A DNA stretch of 35,212 bases from an uncultured Helicobacter sp. (GCF_937906905.1 NZ_CALERY010000036.1:1-35212), one strand, 5' to 3'. Positions 8,649 through 16,899 are shown, numbered from the stretch's first letter. Numbers and translations are program-made. The notes: generated by a model not told the origin, from the letters alone.

Positions 8649-9134
8649 ATGGAACCAATCAGTCAATATGGCTATGATAAGCTCACCCAAGAGCTAAAGC
8701 AGCTAAAAGAAGTCGAGCGCCCACATATCGTGCGCGAAATCGACATCGCCAGAGAGCATGGGGATTTGAAAGAAAATGCCGAATACCACGCAGCTAAAGA
8801 GCGTCAGCTCTTTATCGATGCAAGGATTAAAGACCTAAGCCAGATGCTCGCAAACGCCCAAGTCATCGATCCATCAATTCTCCCGCATGACAAAGTGAGC
8901 TTTGGCAGCACGATTGAAATTATTGATCTAGATACAGAAAAACGCCATGTTTATACGATTGTAGGGAGTATCGAGAGCGATACTTCAAAGGGCAGAATCT
9001 CCTATGGTTCGCCTATTGCCAAAGCGCTTATTGGTAAGCAAGAGGGCGATGAAATCTCTGTAGCCTTGCCGCGTGGAGAGTGCGAGTTTGAAATTGTCAA
9101 AATCTACTACAAGCCTATTGATTTTGAAAGCTAG
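8649..9134 (+). CDS. greA: Transcription elongation factor GreA
   Basis: This encodes GreA, which enters the RNA polymerase secondary channel and stimulates cleavage of backtracked transcripts. The N-terminal coiled coil contains AREHGDLKENAEYHAAKERQ, which carries the paired acidic residues (D, E) at the tip. The C-terminal FKBP-like domain includes SYGSPIAKALIGKQEGDE. At 161 residues it is full length. TAGGAG upstream of the ATG serves as ribosome-binding site. The greA-dut order matches H. pylori. Confidence 0.97.
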   Translation: MEPISQYGYDKLTQELKQLKEVERPHIVREIDIAREHGDLKENAEYHAAKERQLFIDARIKDLSQMLANAQVIDPSILPHDKVSFGSTIEIIDLDTEKRHVYTIVGSIESDTSKGRISYGSPIAKALIGKQEGDEISVALPRGECEFEIVKIYYKPIDFES

Positions 9135-9195
9135 ATTGGCTTTGGCAGGCATGTATGAATCTACAGAATCCACAACCGAAGTTTAAGGGCACATC

Positions 9196-9648
9196 ATGCA
9201 AATAGCACAGGTAACTATGAAACTCCAAAAGCTCGATTCTCGTGCTATTATCCCACGATACCAGAGTGCTGGGGCATCTGGGTTTGATTTCCACGCACTA
9301 GAAGCCACTACGATCCCAGCAGGCGATGTGGGGGTGGTGCGCACTGGGCTTGCCATGGAATTAGCACAGGGGCTAGAGCTGCAAATCCGCCCACGCAGCG
9401 GTCTAGCGGTAAAATCCAAAATCTCTGTGCTAAACACGCCTGGCACGATTGATAGCGACTATCGTGGGGAAATCATGGTGATTTTGATCAATCATGGTAA
9501 AAGTGATTTTACTATCCAAGCAGGCGATAGGATCGCGCAAGGTGTGGTGGCGCAAGTGTGTCAAGTGTGCTTTGAAGTGTGCCTGGAGGAGGGCGAGCTT
9601 AGCCCAAGTGAGCGCGGGACAAAGGGCTTTGGCTCAAGCGGCGTGTAA
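9196..9648 (+). CDS. dut: Deoxyuridine 5'-triphosphate nucleotidohydrolase (dUTPase)
   Basis: This encodes the trimeric dUTPase that hydrolyses dUTP to dUMP, keeping uracil out of DNA and supplying dTMP synthesis. All five motifs are visible: GASGFDFHA (I), PRSGLAVK (II), GTIDSDYRGE (III, with the catalytic Asp), DRIAQGVV (IV) and the C-terminal RGTKGFGSSG (V). The ATG at 9196 has AAGGG at 9185-9189; a second ATG at 9217 would remove seven residues and aligns better with the H. pylori start, but has a poorer ribosome-binding site. Confidence 0.96.
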   Translation: MQIAQVTMKLQKLDSRAIIPRYQSAGASGFDFHALEATTIPAGDVGVVRTGLAMELAQGLELQIRPRSGLAVKSKISVLNTPGTIDSDYRGEIMVILINHGKSDFTIQAGDRIAQGVVAQVCQVCFEVCLEEGELSPSERGTKGFGSSGV

Positions 9649-9704
9649 GCGTGCAATGATTTGACTAATCAAATCTGCAGAATTTATATCAACAAAGGGA
9701 TTTC

Positions 9705-10421
9705 ATGGCAAAAAAGACAGATGATAAACAAAGTGTGAAAAGCGACGCGATTTTACAAGGCATCAAGCAGGAATTTGAGCAAGATGAAAAAATCCTAGAG
9801 AGTGCATTTCGTCTTGAACGCCTAGTAAAAAAATACAAATACTATCTCATTGCACTTGTGGTGCTTATTGTCGCTTGGGTTGGCTATAGATCAGTCTATG
9901 GTGTTATGACAGAGAACAAAGCCCAAAAGATAAGCGCGCTCTATACAGAGCTTACGCAAAATCCAGACAATACCCTGCTCCAGGACCAGCTCCAAGCAGA
10001 ATCTAAAGGGCTTTATGATCTCTATACGCTTATGCGGATAGATTTGGCACAAGAGGGTGCAGAGACTCACTTGAAAGAGCTTGTGGATTCTCCAAATCCA
10101 CTTGTAAGAGAGCTTGCTACCTATGAGCTAGCTAGTCTTAAGCAGGAGAATCTCTCGCAAGTTAGCGGGGTGATGGCGGATTTTGCTAAAATCCAGCAAG
10201 CCTATCTCTACCTAAGCAAGAACCAAATCCCAGAGGCACGCAAAGAGCTAGAATCCATTGGCTTAGATTCTGCGCTCTATGGGATTGCCTCACAGATGAA
10301 GCACTATGGGATTACAAAATATCCTCTTGAAAGCGCGCTTGATCTAAAGGAAGTAGGACAAGAAATGCCAAGTAAAGAAGCACAAAATAACGCTAGCAAG
10401 CCAGACGCCCAGGCGCAATAA
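9705..10421 (+). CDS. Membrane-anchored TPR-like protein (HP0864/YfgM-like)
   Basis: This is a 238-residue protein with a charged cytoplasmic N-terminus (residues 1-45), one transmembrane helix (about 48-66, YYLIALVVLIVAWVGY) and a helical periplasmic domain. The helical part has alanine/leucine-rich repeats suggestive of a degenerate tetratricopeptide fold. The C-terminus is polar. The position between dut and coaX matches H. pylori HP0864. The topology and the adjacent lipoprotein resemble the E. coli YfgM-BamB arrangement, so a role as periplasmic chaperone partner in envelope assembly is possible, but this is inference from context. AAAGGGA at 9695-9701 supports the ATG. Confidence 0.75.
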   Translation: MAKKTDDKQSVKSDAILQGIKQEFEQDEKILESAFRLERLVKKYKYYLIALVVLIVAWVGYRSVYGVMTENKAQKISALYTELTQNPDNTLLQDQLQAESKGLYDLYTLMRIDLAQEGAETHLKELVDSPNPLVRELATYELASLKQENLSQVSGVMADFAKIQQAYLYLSKNQIPEARKELESIGLDSALYGIASQMKHYGITKYPLESALDLKEVGQEMPSKEAQNNASKPDAQAQ

Positions 10422-10455
10422 CACAGCAGGCAATTATTCACTAGGGGAGAGCAAG

Positions 10456-11595
10456 ATGGGAAGCATGATACGCCAAAGAAAGCTAGGGCAGATTCTGCTT
10501 TGTGTCGCAAGTGGCGCGCTATTTGGCTTTATGTTTTTGTTTATGCTAACTGGCTGTGGATCCAAAAAGTTCTACACTCCAGCAAATATCCAAAGTGATG
10601 TGATTTTTGAGCGCATGCTTCCAGCGTCCATAGTCTCAAGCGATCGCTATGGTGCCATGCTAAAAGATGACACGATTATCACTAAGCACGGCTTATTGCC
10701 TAAGCATGAGAAGCTTCCTAAAAATGCGCGATTTCTACGGGAGTCTGGAGGGTTTTATGTGTTTGCCAAGGGCTGTGAGAGCTTGAAGCTTGTGCGCACA
10801 AGTTTGATTGATGAGAGTGCGTTTTCGCAAGCCACCTGCAGCGTCAAAGAACAAAATACCGCTTGCGGTGAAGATGAGATAGAGATTCCCGTAAGCACCT
10901 GCGCATTAAGCGCGAGCATAAAAGACAACCTGCTTGCCATCATTGGTAATGACAACTCTGCTACGATTATCGATATCAACACCAAAGCCCAGAAATTCTC
11001 GCAAAAAGGCTCCTCGGTGCTAGCGGTCAATGAGCTAATTGCTGCACCACTTTTCCTAGAATCTCTTGTAGTGTTCCCTACGCTTGATGGGCGGTTGCTT
11101 GTAGTGAGTAGTAAAACTTTCTCCCCAGAGCGCAATATCATCATCTCAAGTGATAAATTTTTCAACAATGTGATTTTCCTCGAGGGCGATGAGGATAGGA
11201 TTTTTGCCGCTACGCCCAAAAAGCTTATAAGCATTGTCGCTGGACAGGAGTTTAGCCATCTTGCTTCGATTAAAGATGTGCGGTTTTATAAAGGCTTTGT
11301 CTATATGCTAAGTCTTGATGGACTTTTAGCCCAGTTTGACCACACGCTGCGCGTTGTTAATAGCGAGAAATTCCCCTATGCTAAGCTTGAGGGCATGAGC
11401 ATGATGGGCAATATGCTTTATACATTTGAAAGCCATGGTGGCTATATTATCACGCTGAATCTCACGGACTTTAGCCACAAAGTCTATCGCATGCAAGATA
11501 GCTTCGGTCGCGTCCCGGCAAATAAGCTTAATTTCTACAGCGGTGATATTTTCTACTACGATCGATACTATGTTGATTTAAACGGACTGCGCTAA
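10456..11595 (+). CDS. Lipoprotein, possible BamB-like beta-propeller (HP0863-like)
   Basis: The N-terminus (MGSMIRQRKLGQ then a hydrophobic stretch) ends in lipobox LTGC near residue 34, predicting a lipoprotein. The remaining ~345 residues are rich in short beta-strand-like segments with repeated hydrophobic-polar alternation (for example KDNLLAIIGNDNSATIIDIN, DGRLLVVSS, YMLSLDGLLAQFD). This pattern suits a WD/PQQ-like propeller. In H. pylori the same slot holds HP0863. Because the preceding gene looks YfgM-like, a BamB-type role in outer-membrane protein assembly is a reasonable hypothesis, unproven here. AGGGGAGAG precedes the ATG, and the stop overlaps the coaX start by one base (TAATG). 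Confidence 0.7.
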   Translation: MGSMIRQRKLGQILLCVASGALFGFMFLFMLTGCGSKKFYTPANIQSDVIFERMLPASIVSSDRYGAMLKDDTIITKHGLLPKHEKLPKNARFLRESGGFYVFAKGCESLKLVRTSLIDESAFSQATCSVKEQNTACGEDEIEIPVSTCALSASIKDNLLAIIGNDNSATIIDINTKAQKFSQKGSSVLAVNELIAAPLFLESLVVFPTLDGRLLVVSSKTFSPERNIIISSDKFFNNVIFLEGDEDRIFAATPKKLISIVAGQEFSHLASIKDVRFYKGFVYMLSLDGLLAQFDHTLRVVNSEKFPYAKLEGMSMMGNMLYTFESHGGYIITLNLTDFSHKVYRMQDSFGRVPANKLNFYSGDIFYYDRYYVDLNGLR

Positions 11596-12266
11596 TGCTG
11601 CTATGCGATATTGGTAATACGCATTTTCATTTCTGGGAAAATGGCAAGATTTCCCATATTCTTCCAAAATCCTTACATAAAAAGATGTTTGATCAAGAGA
11701 TTTACTATATCAGTGTGAATGCAGCACACGAAAAACTGCTAAACAAGCTGTTTAAAACTACTTATGACCTAGAGTCTATTATCCACCTACCTACGCGTTA
11801 TCGTGGGCTTGGCGTGGATAGAAAAGCTGCTTGTCTATGCGTAAGCGATGGTGTGATTGTAGATGTGGGGAGTGCGATTACCATTGATGTGATGAGCGGC
11901 GGGGAGCACCAGGGTGGCTATATTTTGCCTGGGTTTAATGAAATGCTCGCCTCTTATACTAGGATCTCCCCGGCGTTGCAGGGGCATATCAATTTTGGGC
12001 TTGAGCCAAATGTTCTGCCCAGCAATACCAAAGACGCAATCGCTTATGGTGTGCTAAAAAGCACTATTCTCACTATCCAAAACACAATCGGCACGAAAAA
12101 GGCGTATTTCACAGGAGGTGATGGCAAATATCTCGCAAAGTTTTTCGCCCAGGCGATTTATGATGAGACGCTTGTTTTTCGTGGTATGCGTATCTCTATC
12201 GAGCGTGCTTTGCAGAAACGACGCCAACAGCAAGGCATACAGAGCCAGACAAAGGAGCGGGCATGA
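11595..12266 (+). CDS. coaX: Type III pantothenate kinase
   Basis: This encodes CoaX, which phosphorylates pantothenate as the first step of coenzyme A synthesis. Type III enzymes need a monovalent cation and are not feedback-inhibited by CoA. Motifs of the ASKHA fold are present: LLCDIGNTHFHFW at the N-terminus (phosphate-binding Asp), RYRGLGVDRKAA, VDVGSAITIDVM and GGYILPGF. The 223 residues match H. pylori CoaX (HP0862). It overlaps the lipoprotein stop by one base and the hisG start by four bases (ATGA), so it sits inside a translationally coupled string. Confidence 0.95.
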   Translation: MLLCDIGNTHFHFWENGKISHILPKSLHKKMFDQEIYYISVNAAHEKLLNKLFKTTYDLESIIHLPTRYRGLGVDRKAACLCVSDGVIVDVGSAITIDVMSGGEHQGGYILPGFNEMLASYTRISPALQGHINFGLEPNVLPSNTKDAIAYGVLKSTILTIQNTIGTKKAYFTGGDGKYLAKFFAQAIYDETLVFRGMRISIERALQKRRQQQGIQSQTKERA

Positions 12267-12877
12267 TTGCAATCGCACTGCCAAAAGGTAGAATCGCAAA
12301 GGATACTTTGCAAGTTTTTTCACAGGTGTTTGGGGAGGAGTTTTGTTTTGATGATAGGAAGCTGGTGCTGGAGAAGCATGGGTTTCGTTTCATGCTTGTG
12401 CGCTCACAAGATGTCGCTACCTATGTGTATCATCAAGCGGCAGATATTGGCGTTGTCGGGCTTGATGTGCTGCAAGAGCAGCCGTGCAGTGTTATGCGGC
12501 TACTTGATCTTGGGATTGGCAAATGTCGTGTAATCGTGGGCGAGCATAGGGATACGCCCATTGACTACTTAAAGCCTAAAATCAAAATCGCCACAAAAAT
12601 GCCAAATATCACGCTAAAGCACTTTTTGCAAAAGGCTATTCCCATAGAAATCATTAAACTCTATGGCTCTATTGAGCTTGCACCCATCGTAGGGCTGGCA
12701 GATGGGATTGTCGATATTGTCGAGACAGGCGATACGATGCGGCAAAATAATCTCATTGAAGTCGAGACAATCTTGCACTCCAGCGCTCATCTAATCGCCA
12801 ATACCAATAGCTTCTATGAAAAAAAATCCCAAATCCTACATCTTTGCGCTCTTATAGAAAAGCAGCTGAAGCTTTAG
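12263..12877 (+). CDS. hisG: ATP phosphoribosyltransferase, short form
   Basis: This encodes HisG, which joins ATP and PRPP in the committed step of histidine biosynthesis. The N-terminal ALPKGRIAKDTLQVF and the PRPP-binding region IVDIVETGDTMRQNNL are clear. At 204 residues it is the short form, ending without the ~80-residue regulatory domain; such enzymes normally need a HisZ partner for activity and histidine feedback. No hisZ or other his gene is in the window. The start overlaps the coaX stop (ATGA). H. pylori lacks this pathway, so the gene helps separate this genome from gastric H. pylori. Confidence 0.95.
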   Translation: MIAIALPKGRIAKDTLQVFSQVFGEEFCFDDRKLVLEKHGFRFMLVRSQDVATYVYHQAADIGVVGLDVLQEQPCSVMRLLDLGIGKCRVIVGEHRDTPIDYLKPKIKIATKMPNITLKHFLQKAIPIEIIKLYGSIELAPIVGLADGIVDIVETGDTMRQNNLIEVETILHSSAHLIANTNSFYEKKSQILHLCALIEKQLKL

Positions 12878-12893
12878 ATTCTGGCTGCTTTTT
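12859..12893 (+). terminator. Rho-independent terminator candidate of the hisG operon
   Basis: AAAGCAGC (12859-12866) pairs with GCTGCTTT (12884-12891), the right arm leading into a run of five T (12889-12893). The left arm lies inside the hisG 3' end. A competing, longer-lived hairpin overlaps its right arm. Confidence 0.5.
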
Positions 12894-12906
12894 GCGCGCC
12901 AGAATC
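12877..12906. terminator. Inverted repeat between convergent hisG and fliR
   Basis: GATTCTGG (12877-12884) and CCAGAATC (12899-12906) form a perfect 8-base inverted repeat with a 14-base loop in the gap between convergent genes. It shares bases 12884-12891 with the hisG terminator candidate, so the two hairpins exclude each other. Confidence 0.4.
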
Positions 12907-12910
12907 CAAC

Positions 12911-13684
12911 TTACTCCAAGCGGAATATAATATTTAGCGCCTTGAATGCTTCGTATAAATCGGTTTTGAAGTGATAAAGAATGCCTGGCACGATGAGAAT
13001 AATGACGCTTAGTGCCACGCCGATTTTAAGTGGGAATCCAAAGGAGAAAAGATTAAATTGCGAGTGCGTTTTCATAATCATGCCAAAGACAATGTCAGTT
13101 AGCAAAATCACACCAAGCACAGGGAATGCCATAGCAAAACCTAGTGCGAACATGCTCCCAAATGCGCGCACAAGATAGTTTATGAGATTTGGCGAGAATG
13201 CCACTTCTCCAAGCGGGAGAATCTCAAGCGTAAAAGCCACAAACCGAAAAATGAGATGATGAAAGTTTAGGAGCAGTGCGAGTGTAAGTGCGCTTATCAT
13301 AATGACTTGCACAATTATGGATTTGGTATTGCCGCTGGCTGGGTCATACGCGCTTGCCATAGTCATTCCCATGGAGAAGCTGATACTATCGCCCGCGATA
13401 CTAAGAGCGTTGAAGACAATCTGGAGCGCGAGTGAAGCCATAAACCCGAGTGCTATCTCCATAAACGCTGCTAGAAGCAAATCAGGGAGATTGGTAATGC
13501 TTGCGCTAGAGTGAGCAAGCGGGAGAAAGGCAATAGTGAGAAAAAACGCCATAGCACCGCGCACAGAGATGGGCACAAGCTGCGAGTCAAAAAACGGGAA
13601 AAATGTCAAAATTGCGCTAAATCGTAGTAGCAGCAGTAAAAATACAATGACATTGCCATCGGTTAGATAGGCGAGAAACTCCAT
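12911..13684 (-). CDS. fliR: Flagellar biosynthesis protein FliR
   Basis: This encodes a core membrane subunit of the flagellar type III export gate (with FliP and FliQ), where it helps form the export channel. The 257-residue protein is almost wholly hydrophobic, with about six transmembrane stretches. Family landmarks are visible: LLRFSAILTFFPFF at the N-terminus, a middle block with ALQIVFNALSIAGDSISFSM, and LPVLG-like FPVLGVILLTDIVFG near residue 185. It is a single gene on the minus strand between hisG and an outer-membrane protein gene, with its own promoter. Conservation of the ends suggests it is intact. Confidence 0.95.
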   Translation of the reverse strand: MEFLAYLTDGNVIVFLLLLLRFSAILTFFPFFDSQLVPISVRGAMAFFLTIAFLPLAHSSASITNLPDLLLAAFMEIALGFMASLALQIVFNALSIAGDSISFSMGMTMASAYDPASGNTKSIIVQVIMISALTLALLLNFHHLIFRFVAFTLEILPLGEVAFSPNLINYLVRAFGSMFALGFAMAFPVLGVILLTDIVFGMIMKTHSQFNLFSFGFPLKIGVALSVIILIVPGILYHFKTDLYEAFKALNIIFRLE

Positions 13685-13756
13685 GCCAGCTCCAGTGTGC
13701 TTGTGAATATATTTAGTGATGATTGATTGTGCTTTGATGCTGTGATGTTTGGGTGA

Positions 13757-13765
13757 ATTGTAGCA
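13757..13765 (-). promoter_or_regulatory. Extended -10 promoter for fliR
   Basis: The reverse strand reads TG-C-TACAAT about 73 bases before the fliR ATG. It matches the same word at gltX and aroQ, so fliR appears to have a sigma-70 type promoter rather than an obvious flagellar sigma-54 or sigma-28 site. Confidence 0.55.
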
Positions 13766-13880
13766 CAGAATATCTATTTGGATTGCATGCGCATTGGATT
13801 AGGCTCATCGCAGTTTCTGCCTAGAATCTAGTTTGGCGCAAGTCAGGTGATTTGCAAGTATTGTGCAAGTGATTTGCATG

Positions 13881-13886
13881 TATAAT
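13881..13886 (+). promoter_or_regulatory. -10 element for the small outer-membrane protein gene
   Basis: TATAAT preceded by TG lies 34 bases before the ATG at 13920. Its location shows that the longer reading frame from the GTG at 13863 is not the true start. Confidence 0.55.
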
Positions 13887-13919
13887 CGCCCACAGATCAT
13901 TGGACAAAGGAGTAGGGTG

Positions 13920-14501
13920 ATGAGTGGAAATCATAGAGCACGAATTGCTATTACACTTGCGCTGTGCATGGTGCTTGCAAATGCGGGGGAGTTTTCGAGC
14001 AAAAGTAGATTCTCGGTAGGTGTGTATGCTGCGCCTGGGTCGATGATGGGCGGAGGCGTGGAGTTTGGGGCTGGGCTGTATCAGGGTGATATCTTACAGC
14101 TGCGCAATGTTATTGCCATAGAATCTAAAGCTGCCAAGCTCCTAGGAGATGAGAAGTTCGATAGCAATCTCACAGGTGTGCAAGAAAAGCTGCTTATAGG
14201 GATTTTCGGGGGTGCGTCAATTGCTTCGTATATTGGATTCTCGTATTTTCGTCCCTATTTGTATGTAGGTGGCGGGTTTAGCTGGCTAAACGCGGCGACA
14301 AGCAGTTTTGCTCAGGCGCCATACTATTGGGAGGTAAGTGCGGGGCTTGGGCATGAGTTTATCTCGCGCAGTGGGCATGGCGCGTTTTTCGAGTTAGGCG
14401 GGGGTGTAGGGAAACTAACTTCTACGCTTATAGGTCAAAGCCCTAATGCCCCGCTTGGGGGAATGTTTAAAGTCTCTATCGGCTATCGCTATCAATTCTA
14501 A
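13920..14501 (+). CDS. Small outer-membrane beta-barrel-like protein
   Basis: I do not recognise a named family. The ATG at 13920 follows AAAGGAG at 13906-13912 and a -10 at 13881. The 193-residue product starts with a signal peptide (basic MSGNHRAR, hydrophobic core, predicted cut after ANA). The mature part is glycine- and aromatic-rich with alternating beta segments (RFSVGVYAAPGSMMGGGVEF, YIGFSYFRPYLYVGGGFSWL) and ends in YRYQF, a terminal aromatic residue typical of outer-membrane barrels. It is likely an eight-stranded barrel or a Helicobacter OMP of the small type. It stands alone between fliR and a Hof-type porin. Confidence 0.7.
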   Translation: MSGNHRARIAITLALCMVLANAGEFSSKSRFSVGVYAAPGSMMGGGVEFGAGLYQGDILQLRNVIAIESKAAKLLGDEKFDSNLTGVQEKLLIGIFGGASIASYIGFSYFRPYLYVGGGFSWLNAATSSFAQAPYYWEVSAGLGHEFISRSGHGAFFELGGGVGKLTSTLIGQSPNAPLGGMFKVSIGYRYQF

Positions 14502-14642
14502 AGCTCTGGCTACTTTTGGCACATTAGATCTGGGTGCTAGATTCTAGTGCGCGCAGAATCTACACAAACCCTGCGCCACACGCACTTCAATACATAGAGA
14601 ATCTAAAAAATAATTCTAAAAGTAAATTTAAGGTAATAAAGA

Positions 14643-14648
14643 TACAAT
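14643..14648 (+). promoter_or_regulatory. -10 element for the Hof-type porin gene
   Basis: TACAAT lies 40 bases before the ATG in a strongly AT-rich region (about 14595-14650), typical of a highly expressed Helicobacter porin promoter. A -35 is not clear. Confidence 0.45.
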
Positions 14649-14687
14649 ATTCGCCCTGCCTTAAATTTCAAAAATCAAGGGGTTATC

Positions 14688-16082
14688 ATGAGTGTAAAAG
14701 TTTTAGAATCTGTGCGTAGAGCATTGGTTGTAAGCGTAGTCGCAGCTGGGGTTATCAGCAGTGCGCAGGCATTTGATATTAAATACAACGGCTGGCTTGA
14801 GATGTTTGGGAAAGGTGGGTTTAATAACCAGCCAATCGACAAAGATAAAGGAATCTATCCCACAGATAGCTTTCTTAATGTCGTGGGGAGTATCGGGTTT
14901 GACGGGAATCTTCTCCCTAAGACACTTGAGAATCAAAAGCTAAATTATGGTTTCAACTTCACTGGCGGGTCAATGATTCTAGACTCCACAAGCAAGGGCT
15001 ATCCACTAGGACCAGATAGTGTAAATAACGAATATGTAGGAAACTGGGCAGGGTATAACCAAAACCTAGGATCAAAAGATGGCTCAAACCGACATCTTTA
15101 TGTCATCAATAATGCTTATCTCGACTATACTGGGGATTTTAACGATGGGAAGTTTTTCTTCCAGTTTAAGGGCGGTCGCTATCTCTCTGGCGCGGAGTAT
15201 ATGAGCGGCTATACACAAGGTTTTGAATTTACTACGAAATTCAAATTCAGCGACTCCCAATCGCTTAAACTCTGGTGGTTTAGCTCCTATGGGAGAGCAT
15301 TTGCCTTTGGTCAATGGTTGATTGACTTCTACTCTCCACAGGGTTATATGACTCCAGGTGGGCAGTTTGCCAACTACGGGATCCACGCGTTTAAAGCGAT
15401 TTACAGCCTTGGTGGGCTTGACATCACGCCTTATATCTACTTCTCGCCTGGCACTTACACTGCTCCGGCATTCCGCGTAGAGTATGATACAAACAAAGGC
15501 TTTGATGGCACAGGCTGGCGCTCACGCACCTTTGCAAATATTTTGCTTCCAATCTATGGTGATGATACTTGGGTAGGGAAATACCGCTGGGGCTCTGTGG
15601 TTGATAAATACACCCAAAGCTTGCTTATCCAGCAGCAGTTTGACTACAACAACTACAACTTCGGGCTAGGTGTGTATAAAAACTTTGGGCACGCAAACGC
15701 CAGAATCGGGACTACCGGGAACCCTTGGATGCTGGATTTCTGGACAGCTAGCTCCTATGACATTGGTCGAAGCGTGAGCGATATGATTGGTAAAGATGCT
15801 ATCACACCTTATCTCTTTGTCGGGGGAACTCACTTTGCCAACAAGCTTTGGTGGCAGCTCACTGGTCGCTGGACAGATGCAGAGCGTAGCCAAGAGCACG
15901 CGATCGCGCTTAATTGTAAATACCAAATCGATCAACACCTTTCAGTCGGTGGCAAAATCGAATACTTCAGTGATACGACAAAAGCTGGCTATAAAGTGGG
16001 CGAAAGTGGTGCTGCAGTAGGCACTCCTAAAAATGTCGCTGATCGAAGCCACGCATTCCTCTGGATACACTACGATATCTAA
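14688..16082 (+). CDS. Hof-family outer-membrane porin
   Basis: This encodes a 464-residue outer-membrane protein of the Helicobacter Hof type (HP_OMP_2-like family). A signal peptide ends at AQA (about residue 28), and the mature protein begins FDIKYNGWLEMFGKGGFNN, a common opening of the family. The body is rich in Tyr, Trp, Gly and Asn with alternating strands (FQFKGGRYLSGAEYMSGY, SLKLWWFSSYGRAF), and the protein ends HYDI. It probably forms a large barrel for solute passage. AAGGGG precedes the ATG and a stable hairpin follows the stop. Codon use fits a highly expressed gene. Confidence 0.88.
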   Translation: MSVKVLESVRRALVVSVVAAGVISSAQAFDIKYNGWLEMFGKGGFNNQPIDKDKGIYPTDSFLNVVGSIGFDGNLLPKTLENQKLNYGFNFTGGSMILDSTSKGYPLGPDSVNNEYVGNWAGYNQNLGSKDGSNRHLYVINNAYLDYTGDFNDGKFFFQFKGGRYLSGAEYMSGYTQGFEFTTKFKFSDSQSLKLWWFSSYGRAFAFGQWLIDFYSPQGYMTPGGQFANYGIHAFKAIYSLGGLDITPYIYFSPGTYTAPAFRVEYDTNKGFDGTGWRSRTFANILLPIYGDDTWVGKYRWGSVVDKYTQSLLIQQQFDYNNYNFGLGVYKNFGHANARIGTTGNPWMLDFWTASSYDIGRSVSDMIGKDAITPYLFVGGTHFANKLWWQLTGRWTDAERSQEHAIALNCKYQIDQHLSVGGKIEYFSDTTKAGYKVGESGAAVGTPKNVADRSHAFLWIHYDI

Positions 16083-16089
16083 CCATCTC

Positions 16090-16120
16090 TTACCCCACTG
16101 CACATATTGCAGCGGGGTAA
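16090..16120 (+). terminator. Stable hairpin after the porin gene
   Basis: TTACCCC-A-CTGCA, a CATAT loop, then TGCAG-C-GGGGTAA form a 12-pair stem broken by one A-C mismatch. It starts seven bases after the porin stop. No T run follows, so it may act as an mRNA-stabilising 3' end or a bidirectional terminator between convergent genes. Confidence 0.55.
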
Positions 16121-16200
16121 AGCCTCGTAAGAAACTTTAATCCCTTGATAATTAAATCCTGTGATAATTGCTATATTTGCCTTTTGTTACCACAAGATCT

Positions 16201-16899
16201 TTACATCGTGTAGGCTACATGATAATTTTCACGCAGCACAATCTCTCCACGTTTGGTTTCTATTACACCAGATTCTCGTAGCTTTTTTATCACCCGTGCC
16301 ACAGCTTCGCGAGCACTACCAATATTTTGGGCGATTGCTTCTTGGCTGGTTTGGATTCTGCCATTTTTGGCATTATTTTCAAGAAATTTCAGCACCCGCG
16401 CACGCAAAGAGTTAAAGGCGACATCATTGATGGTCTCAAATGCCTGTTTAAGCCGCTTGGATATGAGAGAGAGGCTAAAATGCGCGATATTTTCATTTTG
16501 CCTTGAAAGTGTGTTGAAAGCCTCGTTTGGCATCACAAATACACAAGAATCTGCCATAAACTCAAGCACTACATCGCCTTCAAAACTCTCTAAAATACAG
16601 CTTGTGGAGATGATACAGCCCTCCGCCTCGCCAATGCTAAAAATACTAATCTCGCGTCCATTGCTCGCCACACTAAGAAAGCGGATCTTCCCACTCACTA
16701 CATATAAAAACCCCAGCAATTCTTCGTTATCAGGGTAGATTCTGCACCCTTTTTTATACTGCTTGTTTCGCCCAAACTGCGCTAAAGCATGCGCGCTTTG
16801 CTCATTGCCGCCAATAAGAGTGTTGATAGAGTCAATAAGCGCAGATTTTGTAGGATCTGCAGAATCTATGTTCGCTGGTTTTGTGATTTTGTTACACAC
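16201..16899 (-). CDS. Crp/Fnr-family transcriptional regulator
   Basis: This encodes a 232-residue Crp/Fnr regulator: an N-terminal cyclic-nucleotide-binding-like beta-roll (about 40-150, with GREISIFSIGEAEG), a dimer helix (RLKQAFETINDVAF) and a C-terminal winged HTH with TSQEAIAQNIGSAREAVARV. It lacks an N-terminal Cys cluster like FNR, although several other Cys residues occur, and lacks the cAMP-binding consensus, so its signal is unclear. The start is GTG at 16899 with a weak ribosome-binding site. It is divergent from the Fe-S/cytochrome b/SLAC1-family genes 73 bases away, so it may control that operon; this is inferred from arrangement. Confidence 0.9.
   Translation of the reverse strand: MCNKITKPANIDSADPTKSALIDSINTLIGGNEQSAHALAQFGRNKQYKKGCRIYPDNEELLGFLYVVSGKIRFLSVASNGREISIFSIGEAEGCIISTSCILESFEGDVVLEFMADSCVFVMPNEAFNTLSRQNENIAHFSLSLISKRLKQAFETINDVAFNSLRARVLKFLENNAKNGRIQTSQEAIAQNIGSAREAVARVIKKLRESGVIETKRGEIVLRENYHVAYTM

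Noticed and set aside
13863..13919. In-frame GTG extension of the small outer-membrane protein
   Set aside because: A TATAAT and an AAAGGAG lie inside this extension, so transcription and translation most likely begin later, at 13920.
16146..16227. Three TGATAATT words (16146, 16162, 16220) near the regulator 3' end
   Set aside because: They lie downstream of both convergent genes and lack dyad symmetry, so an operator role is unlikely; AT-rich chance is enough.
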